Below, piece after piece: positions 16,374 to 22,979 of a stretch of 28,630 nt of DNA (positions within the stretch are counted from its first letter, which is position 1; each line of letters begins with the position of its first letter). Under the pieces are notes generated by a model that saw only the letters and a list, made by a program, of their open reading frames with translations, had not been told where the DNA came from and ran no database searches. Origin of the DNA: an uncultured Lachnospiraceae bacterium (GTDB lineage: Bacteria > Bacillota > Clostridia > Lachnospirales > Lachnospiraceae). Made by a program: the position numbers and the translations under genes. The stretch lies in NCBI GenBank assembly GCA_948441955.1, contig CAOJQZ010000028.1, forward strand, positions 1 through 28,630. Direction: 5' to 3'.

Positions 16374-17855
16374 CTACAATCCAAGCCTTCTTTTCTTTCC
16401 GATTCTGGCTTTTTTCTTTCCTTTGACATCCCCATTAATAACTTCCACAAATCCGGTCAGCGCATCTTCCGGGTCATCATGGCTGTTTTTCCCTTTACGC
16501 TGATACTTTTTAATATGCTGTGCAAATTCCGGCCAGCGCTTTTTCCAGTCATCCGGCATGATGATCTGGTCCATTACATTGGATGCATTTGTTATAATAC
16601 GAGTTCTTTTATTTTTTGATTGATAAAACCAGGTCACGCTGCACTTATAGCACCGTAATTTTTTCAGGTGCCGGATCACGTTCCGGGCAAACCCGCGCCC
16701 GCCGTTGTTGGACTCTATCAGGCACTCCCTCACGCCTGCTATCTGCAGCCTTCTTGCCATTTCTGGCTCTGTCACTTCCATGTGTTCATCTGTACAATAT
16801 ACATCTGTAACATAGCCATATCTGCCGATCTGCCCACCGCTGATACTGCAAAGCAGATCCGCACCCTCATCAGCCGTATCTGTGTAATTGATGACTCTCT
16901 CAAATTTATCTGTATCTATTACGTCATAGGTTTTAAATTCCCCATACAGTGACCCTTTTTTATCTACAGGTTTCTGCATGTAGTTCGCGCCCCAGATTTC
17001 CTCACTTAACGTTTCCCGCTTATCCTGCAGATCTTCCGTAGGGTATAAGTCTTCACAGACACTTATACCTTCCGGTCCATCTATATCAAGGGCCGCTAGC
17101 TCCAGCACATGACACTTGTTTGGGTATTTTTCCAGCAGCCTTCCTGCCAGGTCATCCGTTGCCCATCTTGTCAAAACAATAATCCATAGTGCGCCGGGCA
17201 GCGCACGGGAAGACAGCGTATTCTTCAGGAAATTCCAGTGTCCCTCTTTCACCGTGTCATTAACGGCTTCTTTATCATCTTTAATCGGGTCGTCTATAAT
17301 GATGATATGTCCCCTTAAACCTGTTACAGTACCATTAAAAGATGATGCCAGGTAACTGACATAACTGCCTTCCAGGCTCCACTTCATTACCGATGCATCA
17401 CCATACTTTACTTTCACATTCGGAAAAAAGTCTCTCGTGGTATAGGAGCCTGCTTCTGGGTCATCTTCTTCCTGTATCATATCCCTGGTCGTCCGGGCGA
17501 ACTCTGTGGCAATTGTCTCGTTATAGGATATTGTTATGATCTTATTTTTTACATTCTGTCCATAGCACCAGTTGGCAAAATTTGCAAGCGTATAAGATTT
17601 CCCAAACCCAGGCGGCAAATTGATAATCAAATACTTAATCGGTTTCCCTGTCTTTTCATTTACAATCTTTTTTTCGTAGGCTGCCTGCAGGGTATTGCAC
17701 AGTTCATCTTGATAGCTGCGCTCCGGTTTATAAAAATCCGGCTTGTGGAGATTGCAAAACGCCCGGAAATTTTTACGTCCTTTTTCCAGGTTTTTTTCAC
17801 GTTCAGTCTCTTTTTTATTCAGTTCCTTCTTAAATTGCAGCGCAAGACTGTCCAT
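16374..17855 (-). CDS. Terminase large subunit
   Basis: 493 aa. Walker A PPGFGKSY at 81-88, Walker B IIIIDDP at 184-190, and coupling-type motif LTRWATDDLAGRL at 228-240 define the packaging ATPase. The C-terminal RNase H-like nuclease has candidate acidic residues D326 (YTDTADEG), E381 (ESNNGGRGFAR) and the HDDPEDAL cluster at 459-466. It packages DNA into the prohead; in Mu-like phages packaging is headful and carries host DNA at the ends. The start has AAGG upstream and the stop is seven bases before the portal start. Confidence 0.94.
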   Translation of the reverse strand: MDSLALQFKKELNKKETEREKNLEKGRKNFRAFCNLHKPDFYKPERSYQDELCNTLQAAYEKKIVNEKTGKPIKYLIINLPPGFGKSYTLANFANWCYGQNVKNKIITISYNETIATEFARTTRDMIQEEDDPEAGSYTTRDFFPNVKVKYGDASVMKWSLEGSYVSYLASSFNGTVTGLRGHIIIIDDPIKDDKEAVNDTVKEGHWNFLKNTLSSRALPGALWIIVLTRWATDDLAGRLLEKYPNKCHVLELAALDIDGPEGISVCEDLYPTEDLQDKRETLSEEIWGANYMQKPVDKKGSLYGEFKTYDVIDTDKFERVINYTDTADEGADLLCSISGGQIGRYGYVTDVYCTDEHMEVTEPEMARRLQIAGVRECLIESNNGGRGFARNVIRHLKKLRCYKCSVTWFYQSKNKRTRIITNASNVMDQIIMPDDWKKRWPEFAQHIKKYQRKGKNSHDDPEDALTGFVEVINGDVKGKKKARIGKKRRLGL

Positions 17856-17880
17856 TTTATCTTTACCTTATCCAGACTTT

Positions 17881-18183
17881 TTAGTGGTATCGTTCCCTGC
17901 TCAGTTCCATGACGGCCCTCTCATGTTCCTGCCGTATTGTTTCTCCCGTTATGCCCATCGGTACTGCCCTGCGGTATTCCCGATTTTTCTGGGCCTTATA
18001 TTCCCGGCGGAGCTCCCGGTTTCTATCTTTTCGGTATTGCTTTTCTTCCAAAAAACCGCTGCAAGTCTTCAAATAGGCAGATACGCTTTGTCTGGATATT
18101 CCGATCAGCATCTCAATATCATTGATCTGCAGATGGCTTTCAAAGTAATATTTATATGCAGTTTCTCTCCAGTTCTCTGCCAT
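17881..18183 (-). CDS. HTH protein upstream of terminase (possible small-terminase component)
   Basis: 100 aa. Residues ~15-38 (SHLQINDIEMLIGISRQSVS) form a helix-turn-helix-like segment, and the rest is a very basic, Arg/Glu-rich helix (YRKDRNRELRREYKAQKNRE). GGGG precedes the ATG. An HTH plus charged helix next to the large terminase is typical of DNA-recognition small subunits, but the Mu gp27-like protein upstream is also a candidate for that role. Family not recognised. Confidence 0.65.
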   Translation of the reverse strand: MAENWRETAYKYYFESHLQINDIEMLIGISRQSVSAYLKTCSGFLEEKQYRKDRNRELRREYKAQKNREYRRAVPMGITGETIRQEHERAVMELSRERYH

Positions 18184-18353
18184 GTGTTCCCCTTTACATT
18201 TTTGTCCTCATATTGCAGGGCGCAGTAAGGCTACTGTCCCTTCTGTTTTATTGCCTTCACAACCCCTTTAAACGCCTTCATTTTGCCTTCAAATGATAAT
18301 TTGGTAGGATCGTCCGTAAAAACTTTTTATTCCTGTATGGGCGTTTCTGCGCC

Positions 18354-18908
18354 TTATTGCAATTTTGACATTTCCCGCTCTGTTTCTTCCGCCAGTATCA
18401 GCAGTTTTTCCGCAACATCAGGATACTTTTCTCCAATCTCAGAGTATACCTTTTCTGTAAACAGTTTAAATGCAGTGTGTACCGCTCCCTGCTCTTTCCT
18501 GGCACTGATCTTAAGTTTTTCATTGGATACCTGGGCCCGCTGCAGGGATGCTATGCTCTTTGCCGCCTGGGCCCGCTCCTTTGCGTCCATGTCATCATCT
18601 ACCATAGCCTCCATAATAATCTGGCTGGCCAACAGATTATTAGCTTCATGCAGTTCTGTTGCTGGTCGGTCTATGTTATCCTCTGCAAGCAGCTTTGCAA
18701 ATTCCTTTGCGATTCTCACCGATTCAAACTTTTTCAAAAACCCTCTGCCATACCGTCCGACGGAAGAGTAATGTACATCTTCTCCCTGCTCCTTTAAGTA
18801 CGCAGATATATCTTCGTAGGTATCGCCTTCCAGCAAACGATTTTCCACTTCTTTTTTCAGCGGCGCAGGCAGCCTGTCAATTTTCCCATGGCTTCTGTTT
18901 TTCTCCAT
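18354..18908 (-). CDS. Mu gp27-like protein (DUF3486), putative small terminase
   Basis: 184 aa. The start, HGKIDRLPAPLKKEVENRLL then the YEDISAYLKEQGEDVHYSSV and GRYGRGFLKKFE segments, is the DUF3486/Mu gp27 signature: an HTH-like N-terminus with DNA-binding appearance, then long helices (LHEANNLLASQIIMEAMVDD). In Mu-like phages it lies just upstream of the terminase and is taken to be the small subunit. The start has GGAG seven bases upstream. Followed by an HTH gene then the large terminase. Confidence 0.88.
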   Translation of the reverse strand: MEKNRSHGKIDRLPAPLKKEVENRLLEGDTYEDISAYLKEQGEDVHYSSVGRYGRGFLKKFESVRIAKEFAKLLAEDNIDRPATELHEANNLLASQIIMEAMVDDDMDAKERAQAAKSIASLQRAQVSNEKLKISARKEQGAVHTAFKLFTEKVYSEIGEKYPDVAEKLLILAEETEREMSKLQ

Positions 18909-18910
18909 TC

Positions 18911-19219
18911 CTACTCTCCGATCCCAGCAATTTCCCCTGCGTTTCCTTCGATGTAATCAACTCCTGCAGGTGTGATTTTAATCACTTCCCTGCTGATCCC
19001 AAGCCTGCTGTTATTTACTTTAACAACGGATAGCAGCCCTTTCTCCTTCAGGTAATCTACCTGTCTGGAGATCTCTTCCTCTGGCAGTTCTTCTTCATTC
19101 TTTTTCAGGCATCCTCTGATAATCTTTACGTTGGTGCCCTCCGGGGCAGCCATCTGGCACAATTCCATAATCTCCAACCTTATAATTTCTTTTTCGACAG
19201 TCTCCAACATACTACTCAT
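18911..19219 (-). CDS. Winged-helix-like protein, Mu gp26-position (copy 1)
   Basis: 102 aa. The predicted pattern is helix (LETVEKEIIRLEIMELCQMA), helix and recognition-like region (VKIIRGCLKKNEEELPEEEI), then a β-wing (LSVVKVNNSRLGISREVIKI) ending TPAGVDYIEG. It is similar in length and layout to the next gene upstream (19212-19514), which also ends with TPAGV followed by an EG motif. In Mu the corresponding slot between the gp25- and gp27-like genes is gp26. Function unknown; probable DNA or assembly-related adaptor. It overlaps its neighbour by eight bases. Confidence 0.7.
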   Translation of the reverse strand: MSSMLETVEKEIIRLEIMELCQMAAPEGTNVKIIRGCLKKNEEELPEEEISRQVDYLKEKGLLSVVKVNNSRLGISREVIKITPAGVDYIEGNAGEIAGIGE

Positions 19220-19514
19220 TGATTTCTACCCCCTTATCTTCGATATCCCCTTCTGCAAGGTTGACGCCTGCAGGCGTCAGCCAGATCAGCGAGTCCATCC
19301 AGTTATCACGATTTATTTCCACGTGGATATATCTTTTTCCTTCCCCTCCAAGATAAAAAACTGCTTTCTGTATTTCCTTATCTTCCACAAATCCTTTTGC
19401 CCGCAGGGCGCTTTTCAGCACAGCGATCCTGATATCCGTCCCATAATAGGTATAGAGCGTTTCTATGATATCTCCCCGCAATATTTTCGCCTCTGCTACC
19501 TGCATCAAATTCAT
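19212..19514 (-). CDS. Winged-helix-like protein, Mu gp26-position (copy 2)
   Basis: 100 aa. Layout resembles the downstream gene: LMQVAEAKILRGDIIETLYTYY, VLKSALRAKGFVEDKEIQKAV, then a strand-rich region YIHVEINRDNWMDSLIWLTP and TPAGVNLAEGD. Shared points with copy 1 are the N-terminal I(I/L)R.(D/E)I.E, a central two-helix segment and the terminal TPAGV.... EG.... The ATG overlaps the stop of the upstream gene by four bases. A tandem duplication followed by divergence is the simplest reading. Function unknown. Confidence 0.7.
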   Translation of the reverse strand: MNLMQVAEAKILRGDIIETLYTYYGTDIRIAVLKSALRAKGFVEDKEIQKAVFYLGGEGKRYIHVEINRDNWMDSLIWLTPAGVNLAEGDIEDKGVEINE

Positions 19515-19924
19515 TCTCCGGTTCTCCCCTCCAATTTCTGCTCCATTTTATCCAGGCGCGTTTCTATTTTATTAAGCGACTTTGCGATCGCATTCATGCT
19601 CTCTAACTGCCTGTCCATGTTCAGCATCAGCATACTTTCCCGCTTCTCCGCTTCTTTGCGTATCATATCTTCCCGCTTCTGTGCCTCTTCCCGGAGCATC
19701 ATTTCACGCCTTTCGCTGTTGGCTATGAGCATGTCTTCTCTTTCTTTGGATTTTTCTAAAAGTTCAGCGCTTTTCTTCTCTGATTCTTCCTGCGCATTTT
19801 TAGCACGCTCATCGTCTTTTTTAGCACGCTGGATAAAAAACCAGACAAACACAACCAGTAGGACCGCTGTTAATCCCATATTCATTACATAATTCATGAT
19901 TTCGCTTAATGTCATTTCCGCCAT
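19511..19924 (-). CDS. Membrane-anchored coiled-coil protein (Mu gp25-position; BhlA/holin-like appearance)
   Basis: 137 aa from ATG at 19924, with GGAGG six bases upstream; an in-frame TTG at 19936 overlaps that site. Residues ~10-32 form one transmembrane helix (MNMGLTAVLLVVFVWFFIQR). The remainder is a charged coiled coil with repeated RREMMLREEAQKREDMIRKE segments. It resembles UviB/BhlA holin-like proteins and the Mu gp25 (DUF2730) slot. It is the first gene after a terminator-like hairpin and probably the first of the late operon. A lysis role is possible but unproven. Confidence 0.72.
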   Translation of the reverse strand: MAEMTLSEIMNYVMNMGLTAVLLVVFVWFFIQRAKKDDERAKNAQEESEKKSAELLEKSKEREDMLIANSERREMMLREEAQKREDMIRKEAEKRESMLMLNMDRQLESMNAIAKSLNKIETRLDKMEQKLEGRTGE

Positions 19925-19930
19925 AATATC

Positions 19931-19979
19931 CTCCAAAACAAAATAGCCACTGTAAAAGTTATCCCTTTACAATGGCTAT
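19931..19979 (-). terminator. Strong hairpin with U-tract between middle and late operons
   Basis: The minus strand has GATAGCCATTGTAAAG and CTTTTACAGTGGCTAT as near-perfect arms (one mismatch, one bulge) around a short loop, followed by TTTTGTTTT. It lies after the Mor-like gene and directly before the ribosome binding site of the membrane protein gene. It most likely ends the middle transcript. Because it is so close to the next gene, it may also sit in the leader of a late transcript. Confidence 0.75.
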
Positions 19980-20025
19980 CGTACCATACCCGGCATCTAT
20001 TGTATTTTGTACGTTACATTTTTTC

Positions 20026-20376
20026 TTACAATGCCCCCTCCATCCAACCCATATCTGCAAAGGATGTCTGACCCAGTACATTTCCTCCTTTTTTTGTGGT
20101 AAGGCGGTCTCTGACTACATTGTATACTGTCGCCTCCGATACCTCATACTTAACTGCAAGCTGCTTGATGTTACTGCCGTCATACTCCCTATAGATCATA
20201 CCATAAATCTTATTTTTCAGCAGCTCCTTTTTCTGGGGTATGTAAATGCTGCTTCCCCCGAAGCACTCGCACAATCTTATCAGCCCATCCACTCCGACTG
20301 CATCCGCTATCATCTGGTGCTGCTCCTGCAGCTCGTTTATGGTAAGGCTCCCCAGCAGATCCACTCCTTTATCCAT
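20026..20376 (-). CDS. mor: Mor/C-family transcription activator
   Basis: 116 aa from ATG at 20376, with GGGAGG about ten bases upstream; it overlaps the stop of GemA. Residues ~21-50 (QMIADAVGVDGLIRLCECFG, then GSSIYIPQ) match the Mor dimerisation region. Residues ~54-92 (KIYGMIYREYDGSNIKQLAV then KYEVSEATVYNVVRDRL) match the Mor C-terminal HTH. In Mu, Mor activates the middle promoter and C the late promoter; here only one such gene is seen, so it may run the late genes downstream. The symbol denotes the family rather than proven orthology to Mor versus C. Confidence 0.9.
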   Translation of the reverse strand: MDKGVDLLGSLTINELQEQHQMIADAVGVDGLIRLCECFGGSSIYIPQKKELLKNKIYGMIYREYDGSNIKQLAVKYEVSEATVYNVVRDRLTTKKGGNVLGQTSFADMGWMEGAL

Positions 20377-20794
20377 TATGTAGCACCTCCCTGGGCATGT
20401 CAATTTGTTTCTGGGCTGCCATATTTTTAAGGGCCTCTATCAATTTTGAGGCGCCGCCCTTATCCAGCCATCTGTAGCTGTCCACTTTTGCGTATTTCCT
20501 GCACATGCCGTCCAGCCTGGCCATATCGGGGTTTCCATCACCGTCTATCCACCCCAGTTTTTTCATCAGCCCCTTAATATAGGATAATTGCCTGTAGCTT
20601 GCCGGATCCCGGCAGGAAGGGGTATTTCCCTCCAAGCTGTCTATTACTTTAGCCGCATCGCCGCAGGAAAGCTCCTTTAAGCTTTCCTTGCCTGTAAGCA
20701 TTCGGGTGTGCTCATGGAGTAAATCATCATCAATACCCCGTTCCCTGCTGATGGCATGTATCTTTCTGATCTGCGCCGCGGTAATCTTCTTCAT
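20369..20794 (-). CDS. gemA: GemA / Mu gp16-like regulatory protein (DUF1018)
   Basis: 141 aa. It starts MKKITAAQIRKIHAISRERGIDDD, and includes SYRQLSYIKGLMKKLGW and MCRKYAKVDSYRWLDKGGASKLIEALK, the classical DUF1018 (GemA) motifs. In Mu, gemA modulates host gene expression and DNA topology during lytic growth. GGAGG precedes its ATG and it is closely followed by the Mor-like gene (overlap of eight bases), preserving the Mu gemA-mor neighbourhood. Confidence 0.92.
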   Translation of the reverse strand: MKKITAAQIRKIHAISRERGIDDDLLHEHTRMLTGKESLKELSCGDAAKVIDSLEGNTPSCRDPASYRQLSYIKGLMKKLGWIDGDGNPDMARLDGMCRKYAKVDSYRWLDKGGASKLIEALKNMAAQKQIDMPREVLHNG

Positions 20795-20796
20795 GC

Positions 20797-21294
20797 TTAT
20801 CCCTCCGATACTGCCATCTGCTCGATCTCATAGTAAAATGTATCCTCCTTATGTAATTTCCCTCCGACTTTCAGGATGTCTTTTTCGTCATAGCTTTTCA
20901 GGATGTCTTTATTGACTCCTTCTTTCACGGTGATACAGTCATCCATACCACTTTTCCTCAGGGCCGCTATAACCTTTTTTAATTCCTTTGGTAAGGTCAG
21001 TTTTGTACTGAGCCGGAACCCTACTGTCCCAAATGTCAGCTTTCTGCTCTTGCCTTTCATGTCTGTTTTATTAGCCTGGACAAATTCCTTGATTAATAAT
21101 TCCTGCTTTTTAATCTCTTCCTTGTACGGCTTCGCCATGTTGTCTGATGCTTCTTTGAGCGCGTCGATCTGCATGTTCATACTTCCGTTAATTACTGACA
21201 ATTCATTGTTGGCCGCCGCTATAGCTTTCAAGGCTGCGTCTACCGCTTCCCAACCCTCCAGCATTGGTATCTCCATTCTTTTTCTTCTTAACAT
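20797..21294 (-). CDS. gam: Gam-like host nuclease inhibitor
   Basis: 165 aa from ATG at 21294 (AAAGGAG eight bases upstream). MEIPMLEGWEAVDAALKAIA, then INGSMNMQIDALKEASDNMA and MAKPYKEEIKKQELLIKEFV fit the Mu Gam family: a long antiparallel helical hairpin binding dsDNA ends as a dimer (Ku-like) and protecting transposing DNA from exonucleases. The frame stays open upstream to ATG 21438, which also has an AGGGA site. The extra 48 residues (MGSSRWKQIKKAAYEEMARY and following) look protein-like and might be a fused small gene. The shorter start is the normal Gam length. Confidence 0.88.
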   Translation of the reverse strand: MLRRKRMEIPMLEGWEAVDAALKAIAAANNELSVINGSMNMQIDALKEASDNMAKPYKEEIKKQELLIKEFVQANKTDMKGKSRKLTFGTVGFRLSTKLTLPKELKKVIAALRKSGMDDCITVKEGVNKDILKSYDEKDILKVGGKLHKEDTFYYEIEQMAVSEG

Positions 21295-21448
21295 ATCCCT
21301 ATCTCCTTTCTTTTTGGCTGTCAAATCCACTACTGCATACGGCGGACGGCGGAAGGATGACATATCATGCATCCATCCATACCGCGCCATTTCCTCATAT
21401 GCTGCCTTCTTTATCTGTTTCCATCTGCTGCTTCCCATACGCTTCCCT

Positions 21449-21718
21449 TCAGATTATCTGTACCGTATTCTTTTCTGTCTTCCGCTCCCTGCTGTCCATA
21501 TCCCTCACTATTTTGGATATGTAGTCAGGCATTTCCTGTTTTTGGAAAGAGATCAGCTCCGCACCCGCATCATTCAGTACCGATAATATTTCCTTCATTA
21601 CCTTCCCCGGGAACAGCCGCCTGGCTTCCTCTGCAAGTTCAATTTCTTCCTCATTTGGCAATCCAGCTTTCCTGATTTCCGGCATCACAAATTCAATATT
21701 GAGTTTTACTTTTTTCAT
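21449..21718 (-). CDS. Small acidic protein, unknown
   Basis: 89 aa. AAGGAGG precedes the ATG. It begins MKKVKLNIEFVMPEIRKAGL, has NEEEIELAEEARRLFPGKVM and a helical end with DYISKIVRDMDSRERK. No family recognised. It lies between the muB-adjacent gene and gam, in the Mu region of small early genes, and is likely translated from the early transcript. Predicted soluble and mostly helical. Confidence 0.7.
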   Translation of the reverse strand: MKKVKLNIEFVMPEIRKAGLPNEEEIELAEEARRLFPGKVMKEILSVLNDAGAELISFQKQEMPDYISKIVRDMDSRERKTEKNTVQII

Positions 21719-21720
21719 GT

Positions 21721-22053
21721 TCAGTCCTCCTTTATGTTGTTTACTAACTGTTTTTCTAACGCGTCAAAATCGTAATCCCTCTGGGGGAAGCGGCAGAAAT
21801 CGTTCTTTTCCTGCCTGCCCATCCCCTGCTCCCTTGCTTTTGCCAGGTTCCTTATAATCCCTCTGGTATAGCACTCCTTATAGGATGGATACCTGCCTAT
21901 ATGTATCCGTAGGGCTTCATCCACAACTTCGGCCGGAAATTGGCTCCAGTAAGCCTCTTCTTTATCCTTTACGCTCTGGCTGATCCGGCCGGACTTCCTC
22001 GTCCTGCACAATACTGTCCAGTATTTCTTCCGTAGTTCTTCCCGACTTGTCAT
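21721..22053 (-). CDS. Early protein of unknown function with DnaD-C-like tail motif
   Basis: 110 aa. Includes a DEALRIHIGRYPSYKECYTRG stretch and ends with RGIIRNLAKAREQG and NDFCRFPQRDYDFDALEKQL. The terminal F.QRDYDFDALEKQL motif is familiar from phage replication-type proteins of Clostridia (DnaD-like C-terminus), but the body is not recognised. AGGAG precedes the ATG at 22053, four bases after the muB stop. A replication-associated role is a suggestion. Confidence 0.6.
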   Translation of the reverse strand: MTSREELRKKYWTVLCRTRKSGRISQSVKDKEEAYWSQFPAEVVDEALRIHIGRYPSYKECYTRGIIRNLAKAREQGMGRQEKNDFCRFPQRDYDFDALEKQLVNNIKED

Positions 22054-22056
22054 ACA

Positions 22057-22968
22057 TCACGCTCCTATATTCATATCTTTCATAACTCTGGCTACTCCCG
22101 AATCTGTCACTTCTTGGAAGACGGCAGCCGTATTGACAAATACATTCACCGCTCCCCGGAGCCCGTAATTTGTCCGGCAGATCCGGTACAGCACATCAAT
22201 AGCATCATCACTCACTTCGTACTGGCCAAATACAGCGCGGGTATCCTCTTTTGTGATATGTGTTGTCAGCACCTGCTTACGCATCCCGATCCGGGAAAAG
22301 AGCTGCGCAAAATCTGCCCTGCCGCTTCCTTTCATTTTTGTGTATACTTCGTCATTGCCGATCAGGGCCAGGCCAACCCCGGACTCATCCGATATGCAGC
22401 GCAGATGATTGAGGGTACGCACGGTCAGGTGCTGTGCCTCATCCACAATGAGCACCCTGCCACTGTCCTGCAGCTTTGCTATGATTTCCCGGGTGATCTT
22501 CCGTGCTACCCGCTCCCGGACGCCAAGCTGCTCCGCCAGCAGCTCATTTACGCCGGTAATGCTGGCATAAGTCGGGGATATCGTAATACCCACCGCCAGG
22601 CTGTTGTCCTTCAGATACCGTTTTACCGCTTCCGTCTTCCCGACTCCGGCATCCCCATAAACAACGGATATCTTTCCCTGGATATGGCTGTAGCGTATGG
22701 CGTTTATCACTGTTTTGGTAATCGTAGTGGGCACATAACCAGGGGCCTTCGGCGCCACTCTCTTTTTCTCATTTACTTTCTGCAGGGCCGTTACCTTGTC
22801 GCATACCGTCAGAGGCGTCTTATACGTCCCTGATAAAAAACTGCTCAGTGCAGACTCCGATATGCCAAGTTCCTTTGCAATCGCTGACTGTGTTTTCCCG
22901 CTTTCCTGCTTATACTGTTTCACAAAATCGACAGCTTCCTCCACCGTCAAAATCTTTTCTCCATCCAT
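22057..22968 (-). CDS. muB: MuB-like transposition ATPase
   Basis: 303 aa from ATG 22968, with AAGGAG seven bases upstream; further upstream reading lies inside muA in another frame. Residues ~5-60 form a lambda-repressor-like HTH (KTQSAIAKELGISESALSSF), as in Mu B. Residues ~95-290 are an AAA+ ATPase: Walker A GDAGVGKT at 105-112, Walker B VLIVDEAQ at 172-179, and the sensor-like LALIGNDEVYTK. MuB binds DNA, selects targets and activates the transposase. It overlaps muA: the muA stop at 22980 lies 12 bases upstream of its start. Length is close to Mu B (312 aa). Confidence 0.95.
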   Translation of the reverse strand: MDGEKILTVEEAVDFVKQYKQESGKTQSAIAKELGISESALSSFLSGTYKTPLTVCDKVTALQKVNEKKRVAPKAPGYVPTTITKTVINAIRYSHIQGKISVVYGDAGVGKTEAVKRYLKDNSLAVGITISPTYASITGVNELLAEQLGVRERVARKITREIIAKLQDSGRVLIVDEAQHLTVRTLNHLRCISDESGVGLALIGNDEVYTKMKGSGRADFAQLFSRIGMRKQVLTTHITKEDTRAVFGQYEVSDDAIDVLYRICRTNYGLRGAVNVFVNTAAVFQEVTDSGVARVMKDMNIGA

Positions 22969-22979
22969 GTTTTCTCTCC

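Noticed and set aside
18184..18353. Gap with three GCCTTCA units on the plus strand and a 16-codon minus frame (MKAFKGVVKAIKQKGQ)
   Set aside because: Repeats are short and partly explained by codons of the tiny frame; the frame has only a weak SD. A decayed gene end is possible but unsupported.
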